A stretch of 64,000 nt of DNA, from the NCBI RefSeq assembly GCF_000719135.1, contig NZ_JOEK01000004.1:124001-188000 (forward strand). The letters are read 5' to 3'. This stretch comes from Streptomyces avicenniae (GTDB lineage: Bacteria; Actinomycetota; Actinomycetes; Streptomycetales; Streptomycetaceae). Shown here piece after piece: positions 41,390-50,274 of the stretch. Both the position numbers and the translations under genes were made by a program. The notes below the pieces were generated by a model. It ran no database searches, had not been told where the DNA came from, and saw only the letters and a program-made list of their open reading frames with translations. The first letter of the stretch is position 1; every line of letters starts with the position of its first letter.

Positions 41390-42268
41390 TCACCCGGCCG
41401 TGTGCGCGAGGACGGCGTCGGCCAGCTCCTCGTGCACCTCGGGCGGCAGCGTGTGCCCCATGCCCGCCACGATCATCAGCCGCGCCCCCGGGATCTGCTC
41501 GGCGATGAGCGCGCTGTGGCCCGCCTTGACCGGCTCGTGGCTGCCCTCGACGACCAGCGTGGGCGCCGTCACCCGGTGCAGCACGCCCACCGGCTCGAAG
41601 TCCGGCTCGGCCGCCCCCGCCAGCTGGTGGTTGACCACCGCCGCCAGGTCACGCGCCCGGTCGTGGATCCGCTCCTGGAGGCGCCGCGCGGCGTCCTCGT
41701 CGAACGGCAGCCCGGTGCCGTGCATCAGCCGCTGCTCGGCGATCATGGCGTCGATCGTGGCGCGCCGTCCCTCCGGCGGCGGGGCCGCCATCAGCGCCCG
41801 GTAGAAGGCCACGAACTCGGGCGAGGGCTCCGGCAGGCTCCCCTCCGGCTGCGGCTGCCCCAGCAGGGCCCGCATCAGCACCCGCCCCTCGCCGCCGCCC
41901 AGCGGCGAGGAGCCGATGACGGTCAGCGAACGCACCCGTTCCGGCCGCTCCACCGCGGCGAACTGGCCGAGCAGCCCGCCCGCCGAGTGGCAGACGAGGT
42001 GCGCGCTCGCCAGGCCGTGCGCGTCGAGCACGCGGTACAGGTCGTCCTTGATGTCGCGCCACGTGTACGGCCGCGCCGCGAAGTCCACGGTGCCCGACCT
42101 GCCGGTGTCCCGGTGGTCGTACCTGACCACCCGGCGGCCCCCGGCGACCAGACGGCCGACGAACTCGTCCGGCCACAGGACGCCCTGCGACATCGCTCCC
42201 ATGACCAGCAGGATCGGCGTGTCCGTCGCGGCGCCGAACTCTTCACTCCAGATGTCCACTTCATGCAT
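41390..42268 (-). CDS. Alpha/beta hydrolase
   Basis: The 292-residue protein starts 3 bases beyond the stop of the LAL regulator and is presumably co-transcribed with it. HLVCHSAGGLLGQFA holds the nucleophile Ser, VEGSHEPVKAGH the acid region and VAGMGHTLPPEV the catalytic His. DHRDTGRSGTVDF and TPILLVMGAM are typical of the esterase/haloperoxidase-like group. It has no signal peptide. Confidence 0.87.
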   Translation of the reverse strand: MHEVDIWSEEFGAATDTPILLVMGAMSQGVLWPDEFVGRLVAGGRRVVRYDHRDTGRSGTVDFAARPYTWRDIKDDLYRVLDAHGLASAHLVCHSAGGLLGQFAAVERPERVRSLTVIGSSPLGGGEGRVLMRALLGQPQPEGSLPEPSPEFVAFYRALMAAPPPEGRRATIDAMIAEQRLMHGTGLPFDEDAARRLQERIHDRARDLAAVVNHQLAGAAEPDFEPVGVLHRVTAPTLVVEGSHEPVKAGHSALIAEQIPGARLMIVAGMGHTLPPEVHEELADAVLAHTAG

Positions 42269-42271
42269 GTC

Positions 42272-44959
42272 TCAGAGCATGTCCTCTTCCCCCGCCGGTG
42301 CCTTCCGTAGAACTACCAGCCGCGCCAGTTCCGTACGGGAGCCGATGCCCAGCTTCGGATAGATCTTGTACAGGTGGTACTCGACCGTGCGCGGGCTCAG
42401 GAACAGCCGGGCGGCGATCTCCTTGCTCGACAGCCCGTCGGCGACCAGGCCTGCGATACGCAGCTCCTGCGGGGTCAGCGCGTCCAGCACCTGCGGGCGG
42501 GGGCCCTGCCCGCTCCCGCCCGCCGCCCGCAGCTCCTCCTGCGCGCGCCGCGCCCACGGCGCCGCGCCCGCCCGCTCGAACGTCTCCCACGCCGTCCGCA
42601 GATGCGCCCGCGCCTCGCCCGGCCGCTGCGTGCGGCGCAGGCGCTCGCCCAGCAGCAGGGCGGTCCTGGCCGCCTCGAACGGGTTGGTGTGCAGCCGCAG
42701 CGCCTCGCCGAGCGCGTCATCCGACGACTCGGCCAGGCCCCGGCAGCGGGCCAGCAGCGCGCGCGACTCGGGCGTCCTGGCGTGCGCCGCCCCCCGCTCG
42801 TACGCCGCCAGCACCGCCCGCGCGCCCGCCTCGTCGCCCGCGCCCACGGCGGCCTCCACACGGTCGGGCGCCGTCCGCCACGCCACCGTGGGATGCCCGA
42901 CGCCGGGCCCCGCCGCCGCGAGCGCCGTGAAACGCTCGTGCGCCGCGACGTGCCGCCCCTGGCACAGGTCGAGCAGCGCCAGCGCGTACGTGGCGACCCC
43001 CGCCCGCAGCCCCACCCGGTGCGGCACGGCGATCGCCAGCGCCTCGCGGGCCTGCCGTACGCACGTCCCCTCGTCGCCGCGCAGCGCCGCCACCACCGCC
43101 AGATTGGCCAGATGCGCGGCCACCGTGTTCCCGTAACCGGCCTCGCGCGCCAGCTCCAGGCCCTCCTCCGAGACGGCCCGGCTGCTCGCCAACCGCCCCG
43201 CCATGCGCTCCGCCGTCGCCACGAACTCCAGCACCACGGGCAGCTGTCCCGTCATGCCCGACACCCTGGCCACCCGCCCGGCCCGGTCGATCATCTCGGT
43301 CGCGAGATCCGTCTCGCCCAGCTGACCGGCCGCCGCCGTCGCCCACAGGAAATCGGCCGCCTCCTCCAGCTCGCCGACCCGCCCCAGCGCCCGCCGCAGC
43401 AGGGAGGGACCTGCGGCGTCGCCGTCCAGCGTCAGACCGATCCCGGCCACCGTGTCCCGCAGGAATCCCTCCGGGTACGCCGCCGCGCGCCGCCCGAGCC
43501 GGACGACGGCCGCCGTGTCGCCGACGTACGAGGCGGCCTCCACGGCGTCGGCCAGCATGCCGAGACCGTCGCCCGCCGCCAGGATGCGCACGGCCTCGGC
43601 CGCGTCGCCCGAGGTCAGCTCGAACCTGCCGCGCAGCTGGGCGATCTCCAGGGCGAGCCCGGCGTCCGCGCCGGCCTGCCCGCGTGCCTCCGCCAACAGC
43701 GACTCGGCCTGCCCCGGGCGGCCACCGAGCCAGGCCGCGACGGCGGCGTCCTTCAGCCGGACGGCGCGGACGCGCGGCTCCGGGGTCAGCCCGGCGGCCC
43801 GCGCCAGCGCGCTGGCGGCGGCGGCGTACCCGCCGCGCCCACGCGCCCGCTCCGCGGCGGCGACCAGCTCGGCGGCGACGCGTTCGTCCTCGCCCACGGC
43901 GGCCCCCGCCAGGTGCCAGGCCCGGCTGTCGCCCTCCGTCTCCTCCGCCAGCACGGCGTGCGCCCGGCGGACGTCGGCGGGGGTGGCCGCCTCGTGCACC
44001 GCCGACCTGATCAGCGGATGCCGGAAGCGCACGCGCGTGCCCGACAGGTCGGCCAGCCCCGACTCCTCCAGCTCGGCCAGCGCGCCCCGCCCGGCGCCGT
44101 CCCCCGGCCACGCCGCACGCCCGGCGGACAGCCGCTCCGTGGCGCGCAGCACCGGGCCGACGTCGGCCTCCATGGCGGCGGCCAGGGCCAGCAGCCCGGC
44201 GGGCGCGGACAACGCGGCCACCCGGTCGCCGAACAGCCGGGCCCCGCCGGGCAACGGGTCGGGCAGCGGCTCACGTCCGGCGCGCTGCTCCGGCGTCAGG
44301 CGGGCGGCGATCTCGCCCAGGGCCAGCGGGTTCGCGCGCGTCAGCGTGACGAGTTCCCGCGCCACTCCGGGCCGCACCCCGTGACGGGCGCTCAGCATCT
44401 CGGCCGCCGCCGCCTCGGGCATGCCGCGCACGTCCACCGTCAGCGGCACGCCCTTCACGGGGGCGTCCCCGCGCACCGCGAACAGCATCGCGATCCGCTC
44501 GGTCCCCAGCCGCCTGGCGGCGAACAGCAGCGCGTCCGCCGAGGCGCGATCGACCCACTGGACGTCGTCCACCACGCAGATCAGCCCGTCGGGCACGGCG
44601 GCCTCGGCCAGCAGCGAGAGCACACCGGCGCCCAGCAGGTACTGGTCGCCGACCCCACCTGAGACCAGCCCCAGGGCCGCCGCCACCGCGTCGCGCTGCG
44701 GCGCGGGGAGCGCGTCGAGCGAGCCGGTCACCGGCCGCAGCACCTGGTGCAGCGCCGCGAACGCGAGGTCCGACTCGGGCTCGACGCCTGTGGTGCGGAG
44801 CACGCGCATCGCGCCGCCCCGCCCGGCCGCCGCGTCGAGCAGGGCGGTCTTGCCCGCGCCCGCCTCGCCCCGCAGCACCACCGCGCCGCCGCAGCCGTCG
44901 CGGGCGCGCCCGATCACCTCGTCGAGCGCGCTGATCTCAGCCGATCTGCCATAGAGCAC
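42272..44959 (-). CDS. LuxR-family ATP-binding regulator (LAL type)
   Basis: The 895-residue protein starts with GTG 44959. Residues 20-45 hold Walker A (RGEAGAGKTALLDA), residues about 125-135 Walker B (LICVVDDVQWVD), then a long TPR-like helical middle. The C-terminal HTH is LTPQELRIAGLVADGLSSKEIAARLFLSPRTVEYHLYKIYPKLGI. LAL proteins are ATP-dependent activators, often of secondary metabolite or sugar genes. Its targets are not evident; the following hydrolase is tightly coupled and the MFS gene upstream on the same strand is 51 bases away. Confidence 0.92.
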   Translation of the reverse strand: MLYGRSAEISALDEVIGRARDGCGGAVVLRGEAGAGKTALLDAAAGRGGAMRVLRTTGVEPESDLAFAALHQVLRPVTGSLDALPAPQRDAVAAALGLVSGGVGDQYLLGAGVLSLLAEAAVPDGLICVVDDVQWVDRASADALLFAARRLGTERIAMLFAVRGDAPVKGVPLTVDVRGMPEAAAAEMLSARHGVRPGVARELVTLTRANPLALGEIAARLTPEQRAGREPLPDPLPGGARLFGDRVAALSAPAGLLALAAAMEADVGPVLRATERLSAGRAAWPGDGAGRGALAELEESGLADLSGTRVRFRHPLIRSAVHEAATPADVRRAHAVLAEETEGDSRAWHLAGAAVGEDERVAAELVAAAERARGRGGYAAAASALARAAGLTPEPRVRAVRLKDAAVAAWLGGRPGQAESLLAEARGQAGADAGLALEIAQLRGRFELTSGDAAEAVRILAAGDGLGMLADAVEAASYVGDTAAVVRLGRRAAAYPEGFLRDTVAGIGLTLDGDAAGPSLLRRALGRVGELEEAADFLWATAAAGQLGETDLATEMIDRAGRVARVSGMTGQLPVVLEFVATAERMAGRLASSRAVSEEGLELAREAGYGNTVAAHLANLAVVAALRGDEGTCVRQAREALAIAVPHRVGLRAGVATYALALLDLCQGRHVAAHERFTALAAAGPGVGHPTVAWRTAPDRVEAAVGAGDEAGARAVLAAYERGAAHARTPESRALLARCRGLAESSDDALGEALRLHTNPFEAARTALLLGERLRRTQRPGEARAHLRTAWETFERAGAAPWARRAQEELRAAGGSGQGPRPQVLDALTPQELRIAGLVADGLSSKEIAARLFLSPRTVEYHLYKIYPKLGIGSRTELARLVVLRKAPAGEEDML

Positions 44960-45010
44960 GGACAGCCACTCTAGGAGACCTCCCGCACCGCGCCGGGCGC
45001 CGGGCGCCGG

Positions 45011-46261
45011 TCAGCCGTGCCGCGCGAGCTGCCGACGGGTGGCGGCGACGGTGACGCCCCCGGTCAGCGCCAGGCCCGTGAGGACCGCGGCGAAGACCGT
45101 CGTGCCCGTGGTCGGCCCGGCGGCGTCGCTCAGGTAACCCGCCGCGACGGGCAGCGTGCCCGCCAGGAGGTAACCGCCCGCGTTCAGCGCCGCGTTGGCC
45201 TCCGCGAGCCGTTCCGGCGGGACGGCGTGCCCCAGCAGCGACAGGCCGCCGAGCTGCCCCAGGCCCTGCCCGGCGCCCGCCAGGACCGCCGCGGCGTACA
45301 GCGCGGGCGCGGACGAGGCGTGGACGGCGACGGTCAGCGCCCCCATGCCCGCCACGGTCGCGACCGCCCCCGCCGCCAGCACCGTCGCCCGCCGCAGCCG
45401 GTGCACGGCGGCCTGCGCCCCCGTCGCCGCCAGGAACATCACGAACGCCGTCACCCCCGCGACCGTCCCGCTGCGCGTGCCCAGCACGTCGGCCAGCAGC
45501 GAGGGGCCGAGCGACAGGACGAACGAGGTCGCCGTGATGCCGGGGCCGAACACGGCGACGCCCGTCAGCAGCAGCGTCCTGGCCTCGCGCGGCACGCGCG
45601 GCAGCCGCGCCCAGGGGCCGCGGGCGCCCGTGACACGACGGGGCACCGGCAGGCGCAGGACGGTCACGACGGCCGACACCAGGATCACCGTCTCCACCGC
45701 GAAGACGGTCCGCGCCGGTGCGGGCGCCACGTCGGCCAGCACCCCGGCGAGCAGCGGCCCGAGGCCCGCGCCCAGGACCATGGCGCACGACGCGAGCAGG
45801 GCCGCGAGCCGCCGCCGGTCCGCGCCCGCGACGTCCGCCACCGCCGCCATCCCCGCGGAGACGGCCGCGCCCACCGCGATCCCGGTGAGCAGCCGGGCGA
45901 CGATCAGCGCGGCCACCGAGTCCGCCGTCGCGAAGAGCGCGCAGGCCGCCAGCCCGAGCGCCAGCGCCGGGAGCAGCACCGGCTTGCGGCCGAGCCGGTC
46001 GGACAGGACGCCCGACACCAGCAGGGAGCCGAGGAGCCCGACGATGTAGAAGGCGAAGACGACGGTGAGGGTGCCCTTCGAGAAGCCGATGTCCCGCTGC
46101 CACAGGACGTACAGGGGCGTCGCCGCGTTGGACAGCGTGAAGACGGCCGCCACCGGCCAGGCCGCGGGCCACACCCGGCGCCGTGACGGCCCCGCGCCGC
46201 GCGCCGCGGTGCCCTGCCAGGTGGGTGGCCCTGTCCGGTCGGTGGGGTGTCCCGTCGGCAT
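45011..46261 (-). CDS. MFS transporter, regulated by the divergent ArsR protein
   Basis: ATG 46261 follows GAAGGAGAG and gives 416 residues with 12 membrane segments; SDRLGRKPVLLPA is MFS motif A. The 128 codons open upstream run through the operator and the ArsR gene and are not coding. The gene is divergent from the ArsR-like regulator and shares its repeat-rich control region, a common arrangement for a regulator of an exporter. The substrate is unknown. Confidence 0.87.
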   Translation of the reverse strand: MPTGHPTDRTGPPTWQGTAARGAGPSRRRVWPAAWPVAAVFTLSNAATPLYVLWQRDIGFSKGTLTVVFAFYIVGLLGSLLVSGVLSDRLGRKPVLLPALALGLAACALFATADSVAALIVARLLTGIAVGAAVSAGMAAVADVAGADRRRLAALLASCAMVLGAGLGPLLAGVLADVAPAPARTVFAVETVILVSAVVTVLRLPVPRRVTGARGPWARLPRVPREARTLLLTGVAVFGPGITATSFVLSLGPSLLADVLGTRSGTVAGVTAFVMFLAATGAQAAVHRLRRATVLAAGAVATVAGMGALTVAVHASSAPALYAAAVLAGAGQGLGQLGGLSLLGHAVPPERLAEANAALNAGGYLLAGTLPVAAGYLSDAAGPTTGTTVFAAVLTGLALTGGVTVAATRRQLARHG

Positions 46262-46302
46262 GGCGTCTCTCCTTCGTTCACGACCGGCCCAGCTCGGGGT
46301 CA

Positions 46303-46378
46303 GTACGAGGAAAGTCGAACTTAGCATGCGCTGTACGAGAAAAGTCGAACCATGGTCGCTGTACGATCGGACTCGTAC
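46303..46378. promoter_or_regulatory. Repeat operator between MFS and ArsR genes
   Basis: An 18-base direct repeat, GTACGAG(G/A)AAAGTCGAAC, occurs at 46303-46320 and 46333-46350, exactly 30 bases apart. A third site at 46361-46378 is an inverted repeat with GTACGA and TCGTAC arms and a 6-base spacer. GTACGA is common to all three. The array covers most of the divergent gap and is probably bound by the ArsR-like protein. Confidence 0.65.
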
Positions 46379-46405
46379 GGCAGGAGCCGACCGAGGAGGA
46401 TTCCC

Positions 46406-46780
46406 GTGCCACCCGTGACGACAGGGCGCGCCGACCGCGTGAGGGTGCTGCCCGAGCCGCCAGGCCTGCCCACCCCGCTCCCCGAACCCGCCGTGGACGC
46501 GCTGCGCCTCGAAGCCGTCATGGGCGCGCTGAGCGACCCGCTGCGCCTGCGGATCGTGCGGACGCTGCTGCTGGAGCGCGAGGAGTTCGACCACCCCTGC
46601 GGCTGGTTCGCCCTGGACCGCCCCAAGTCCTCGCTCACGCACCACTTCCGCGCCCTGCGCGACGCGGGCGTCCTGCGGCAGCGGCAGTACGGGCTCGAAC
46701 GGCGCAGCGAGGTCAGGATCGCCGACCTGGAGGCACGCTTCCCCGGCCTGGTCGCCCTCGTCGCCGCCTGGACGCCCTGA
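46406..46780 (+). CDS. ArsR-family transcriptional regulator
   Basis: GTG 46406 lies 6 bases after AGGAGGA and is preferred to an in-frame GTG/ATG inside the operator. The 124-residue protein contains MGALSDPLRLRIVRTLLLEREEFDHPCGWFALDRPKSSLTHHFRALRDAGVLRQRQYGLERRSEVR, the ArsR winged helix in the KSSLTHHF recognition form seen in Streptomyces regulators of divergent MFS genes. Only one Cys is present, so metal sensing is unlikely. Confidence 0.9.
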   Translation: MPPVTTGRADRVRVLPEPPGLPTPLPEPAVDALRLEAVMGALSDPLRLRIVRTLLLEREEFDHPCGWFALDRPKSSLTHHFRALRDAGVLRQRQYGLERRSEVRIADLEARFPGLVALVAAWTP

Positions 46781-46801
46781 AAGGGGCGCGGGCGTGCCGG
46801 G

Positions 46802-47512
46802 TCACCCGTCCGACGGGGCCCCGGCGGCGACGGCGGCGAGAGCGGCGTCGTAGCGCAGCGGCTCGCGGAGGTCCCCGCGGTACTCGGAGAACAGCGCGCG
46901 GCGTGCGCTCACCAGGCCGCCGGTCGCGACGACGTACCTGAGGTAGTCCTCCAGGCAGGTCACCCGCGAGTGGTCGCTCTCGACCCAGTGGTCGCCGAGG
47001 AGCATCATCCGCCAGTCCGCACGGTCCGGCTGGACGACGAACGACATCGCGTAGGAGAGGTCGATGGCGTCGAAGTGCCGCACCATGCGGCTGAATGCGT
47101 TGTCGCCGTAGACGGCTCCGGCGAATGCGACCTCCGGTTCCTCTCCTTCCCCCCAAGCGAGCGGGGCCAAGGTGAACTCCTCGTCGAACAGCACCGTCTC
47201 CAGCGGCATGATCCTGATCGCACCGTCGAAAAGGCCGGGGCCCGGGATCGTGCACGGGTCCCGTCCCGCGATGCGTCCACGTGTCTCCTCGTCGAGGCCC
47301 GACGTGTGAGATCAGTAGAGGCTGGCACTGCCGAGTGACCGCTAGAACCGGCGCAGTGACGGCGGCAACGGCGTTCCGAGCCGGATCTCCGCCGCCCTGA
47401 CGGATTCCTCGGGAACGGGGTCACCGACCTCGAAGGCGAACAGTTCCCGCCCGAGATCCCGCCGGATCTCCTCGGCCAGCCCCACCAGTTCGGCACGGAA
47501 GTCGAACTCCAT
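46802..47512 (-). pseudogene. SUKH (SMI1/KNR4) family gene broken by two in-frame nonsense codons
   Basis: From ATG 47512 the frame reads MEFDFRAELVGLAEEIRRDL and on to AAEIRLGTPLPPSLRRF, a typical SUKH N-terminus, then meets TAG at 47344-47342 and TGA at 47314-47312. The same frame continues with SGLDEETRGRIAGRDPC and GLFDGAIRIMPLETVLFDEEF to a normal end at 46802, about 236 codons in all. Tyr and Trp codons at the two stops would each need one base change and would give LRRFYRSLGSASLYWSHTSG, which fits the family. An ATG at 47209 could still allow a 135-residue C-terminal product. SUKH proteins are commonly immunity proteins against polymorphic toxins. Confidence 0.75.
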
Positions 47513-47579
47513 GACAGGCGATCCTCTCGTGGTGGACGGGGACCCGGGGTGTGGCCGTGAGCCCTCGGCGCCGGCCGTG

Positions 47580-49916
47580 TCAGGGGCGGAGGAGCAGGTC
47601 GATCCCGGTGCTGTCGAGCCACTCCCAGAACTGCCGGTGGTCGCCGATCTCGCGTTCCTTGTACGCCCAGTGCGCCACGGCCGGGTTGCCGCCGCCGTCG
47701 AGCACGTCCAGGTCGAGGAGATACATGTCGTAGTTGCTGGTGCCCACCGCGTGCACGAACCGGTCCGGCGCGAGGCCGTCGAGGCGTTCTGCCACCACGC
47801 TCCAGGGGTCGTCGCCGAAGAACTGGAGGGTGTTGCAGTCGAGGCCGCCGCCGACGCGCTCCCAGCCGTTGTCCAGGCCGTGATGCACCGCCCACAGGTC
47901 ACGCACCGGCCGCGGGACCGGGCCCGCCAGCAGCGGCACGACGGCGGCCGGGTCGGCGGCGTGCGGGGCGGAACCGACCACGACCGACAGGCGGAGGTCA
48001 CGCTCCGGGTCGGCGAAGCGGTCGAGGGAGTCCGGTGTGTCGGCGAGCGGCTCCGACCTGTCGCCGTCGCGTCTCCAGACGAGGTAGCCGAGGGCCGGGG
48101 CGCCCTGCTCGTCACGCAACAGGGCCAGGCCCAGGGTCCGTTCGTGGACGGCCGTGACGAACCCGGGGGCGAGCCCGGCGACCGGCGCCCACACCTGTGT
48201 CAGCGCCCGGGTCAGCCCGGCGCCTGACGGGATGCCCCACGGGTTGTCGGGGAACGGGACGTCCCCGGCGCCGCCACGCAGGAACAGCCCCTCCACGGTC
48301 GAACGCCTGCTGCCCCACCGGCCGACGACGAGTTCCTGGACCAGGTCGAGGCGACGGCCCGCCAGCATCGCCCGTTCCACCCGCGTCAGCCGCGCAGGGT
48401 CGTCGTCCGCCGCGCGGAACGCGGTGCGCAGGGCGGCGGCCACGGCGTCCGTGACCGGTGCCCCCGGTGCGTCCGCCACGGCGTCCTCCGTACCCGTGGC
48501 CTGCGCGGTGTCCTCGCCCACGCCCTCGAACGTGACCCCTGGCGCCCGCTCCGGCAGGTCGCCGAGGTCGGTGACCCGCGTCCCGCGCAGGTTGACGAAG
48601 CGCAGCGCGGGCAGCGTCGTGACGACCGAGAGGTCCAGGACCGGACAGCCCACCAGGCCGAGCACCCCGAGCGTCGGCATGCCCGCCAACGGCGACAGGT
48701 CGCCGACCCGCGTCCGGTGGACGAACAGACGGCCGAGACGCAGCCCGGCCAGCGGCGTGAGGTCGGACAGCGGCCCGTCGAGGACCGACAGGTCGGACAG
48801 CCGCGTCAGCCCGGCGAGCGGCGCGAGGTCGGTGACCCGGGTGTGGTCCAGCTCCAGGCTCCGCAGCTGCCCGAGCCGGGCGAGCGGCGCGAGGTCGCGG
48901 ACCGGCGCCTCGATCGACAGTTCTTCGAGCCCCCGCGCCTGGCACAGGGCCGCGGCGAGCGCCACCAGGTCGATCTGGACGCGTGAACGCACCGACAGCC
49001 GGCGCAGGTTCGGCAGCCGCCCCAGCGGCGTCAGGTCGGAGGGCCGGTGCAGGGTCAGGTCCAGCCCGTCCACCGCGTCGAGCGCGTCCTGCGGGACCGG
49101 GCCGTGGCCGACGCCCGTCGCCGAGCGGACGGCCCACTCGACGCTGCGCTCCGGCGGCAGGCTGACCTCCTGGCGCGGCGCCCGCGCGTAGGCGTACCTG
49201 GCGGGGTTGCCCTTCGTGGGGTGGGCGTCCCGCTCCTCGGGGGACAGGGCGGCACGCCACCGCTCGTGGTCGCGCTCCTCGGCCGCCAGCCGCGCCCGTT
49301 CGAGCCGCAGGCGTGCGCGCTCATGGGGCGTGACGGTCGGCTCGTCGCGCTGCTCGCCGAAGATCGCGGCGAGCAGGCGTTCCTCCGGGTTCGGCTCGTG
49401 GAGCCCGGGGAACCGTTCCTGCTGCTCCCGGCCCGCGGCGCTGCCCGGGTGCCAGAAGGCGGCCTCGGCGTCGATCGCCCGCTGTGCCTCGGTGACGGGC
49501 AGCGGGGCGAGCTCCCGGTCGAACCGGTCGAGGGCGGCCCGCCCGCGTGCCCGTGCCCCGGCCTGCGCCGCGTCCCGGTGGGCCACGTAGGCGTCCCAGT
49601 CGGCGGCCGGGTCGGTCTCCGGCGTGTCGAGGCGATCCAACACGAACGTGAACGCCTCGATCCCCGCGAGCCGTTCGTGTTCCGTGGTGATCCGGTCGCG
49701 CAGCGCCGCGTGCGTGCGGGTGGCGGGATCCGCGGTGAGTCCCGTCTCCGGCAGCGGGGCCCCGGCGACGCGCACCTGATCGGCGCGTACCTCCGCCGAG
49801 GTCCGTCTGCCGAAGACCGTGACCTCGACCTGGACGCGGTCGCCCACGTGCGAGCGGAGCACCGCGGGCAGACCCGCGAACGGGCCCCCGGTCAGTTCGA
49901 CTTGGATCTCGTCCAT
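47580..49916 (-). CDS. Multidomain protein: KOW-like, helical, leucine-rich repeats, SUKH-like C-terminus
   Basis: The 778-residue protein has four regions. Residues about 8-50 (GGPFAGLPAVLRSHVGDRVQVEVTVFGRR) look like a NusG-type KOW domain. Residues about 60-250 are charged and helical. Residues about 285-460 are leucine-rich repeats of the LxxLxxLxxLxxLxL type (LAPLARLGQLRSLELDHTRVTDL and further copies). The end, from about 620 (VPRPVRDLWAVHHGLDNGWE, LQFFGDDPWSVVAERLDGL), resembles SMI1/KNR4. No signal peptide or membrane segment. It lies just upstream of the broken SUKH gene on the same strand. A TAACGT box 12 bases before the ATG suggests a leaderless message. Role unknown; an immunity or target-recognition function is inference. 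Confidence 0.75.
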   Translation of the reverse strand: MDEIQVELTGGPFAGLPAVLRSHVGDRVQVEVTVFGRRTSAEVRADQVRVAGAPLPETGLTADPATRTHAALRDRITTEHERLAGIEAFTFVLDRLDTPETDPAADWDAYVAHRDAAQAGARARGRAALDRFDRELAPLPVTEAQRAIDAEAAFWHPGSAAGREQQERFPGLHEPNPEERLLAAIFGEQRDEPTVTPHERARLRLERARLAAEERDHERWRAALSPEERDAHPTKGNPARYAYARAPRQEVSLPPERSVEWAVRSATGVGHGPVPQDALDAVDGLDLTLHRPSDLTPLGRLPNLRRLSVRSRVQIDLVALAAALCQARGLEELSIEAPVRDLAPLARLGQLRSLELDHTRVTDLAPLAGLTRLSDLSVLDGPLSDLTPLAGLRLGRLFVHRTRVGDLSPLAGMPTLGVLGLVGCPVLDLSVVTTLPALRFVNLRGTRVTDLGDLPERAPGVTFEGVGEDTAQATGTEDAVADAPGAPVTDAVAAALRTAFRAADDDPARLTRVERAMLAGRRLDLVQELVVGRWGSRRSTVEGLFLRGGAGDVPFPDNPWGIPSGAGLTRALTQVWAPVAGLAPGFVTAVHERTLGLALLRDEQGAPALGYLVWRRDGDRSEPLADTPDSLDRFADPERDLRLSVVVGSAPHAADPAAVVPLLAGPVPRPVRDLWAVHHGLDNGWERVGGGLDCNTLQFFGDDPWSVVAERLDGLAPDRFVHAVGTSNYDMYLLDLDVLDGGGNPAVAHWAYKEREIGDHRQFWEWLDSTGIDLLLRP

Positions 49917-50274
49917 ATGATCGAACGTTAGCTGAAGCGATCATCACCCGGCGGACCGGCCCTCCCGGGCGCACACCCCCCCGTCCGGCGCCCGCGCCGC
50001 GTCAAGGAGCGGTGCGCCCACGCGGGCGCGCGCCACGGCGGCGGCCCGGGACCCCTGGGGCCCCGCCCCACCCGTGGGGCACATGCGCCGGGCGGCACAC
50101 GGCCCCCGCGCCCGGACGGCCATCCCTTCCCCGCCCCGCGCCGGTTACGGGCGCCGAGCGGCCTTTTCGCTCCATCGGGTGATGTTCGCGGCCGGGCGCC
50201 ATGGGGTTTCCCGGCCGGGACCACCCTGAAGGAAGAGGCACCCAGGCGCTCCGAACGGAAGGGCACCCCCCGCC
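49917..50274. other. 358-base intergenic region
   Basis: No gene is supported here. At its left edge ATGATCG (49917-49923) and CGATCAT (49938-49944) form a 7-bp inverted repeat directly before the start of the minus-strand LRR protein. The rest is the upstream region of the P450 gene; no clear -35/-10 pair was found. Confidence 0.4.

Noticed and set aside
46802..47209. A complete 135-residue stand-alone protein
   Set aside because: The same frame continues upstream with clear SUKH-family sequence past two stops, so it is better read as the 3' part of a broken gene, although translation from ATG 47209 cannot be excluded.
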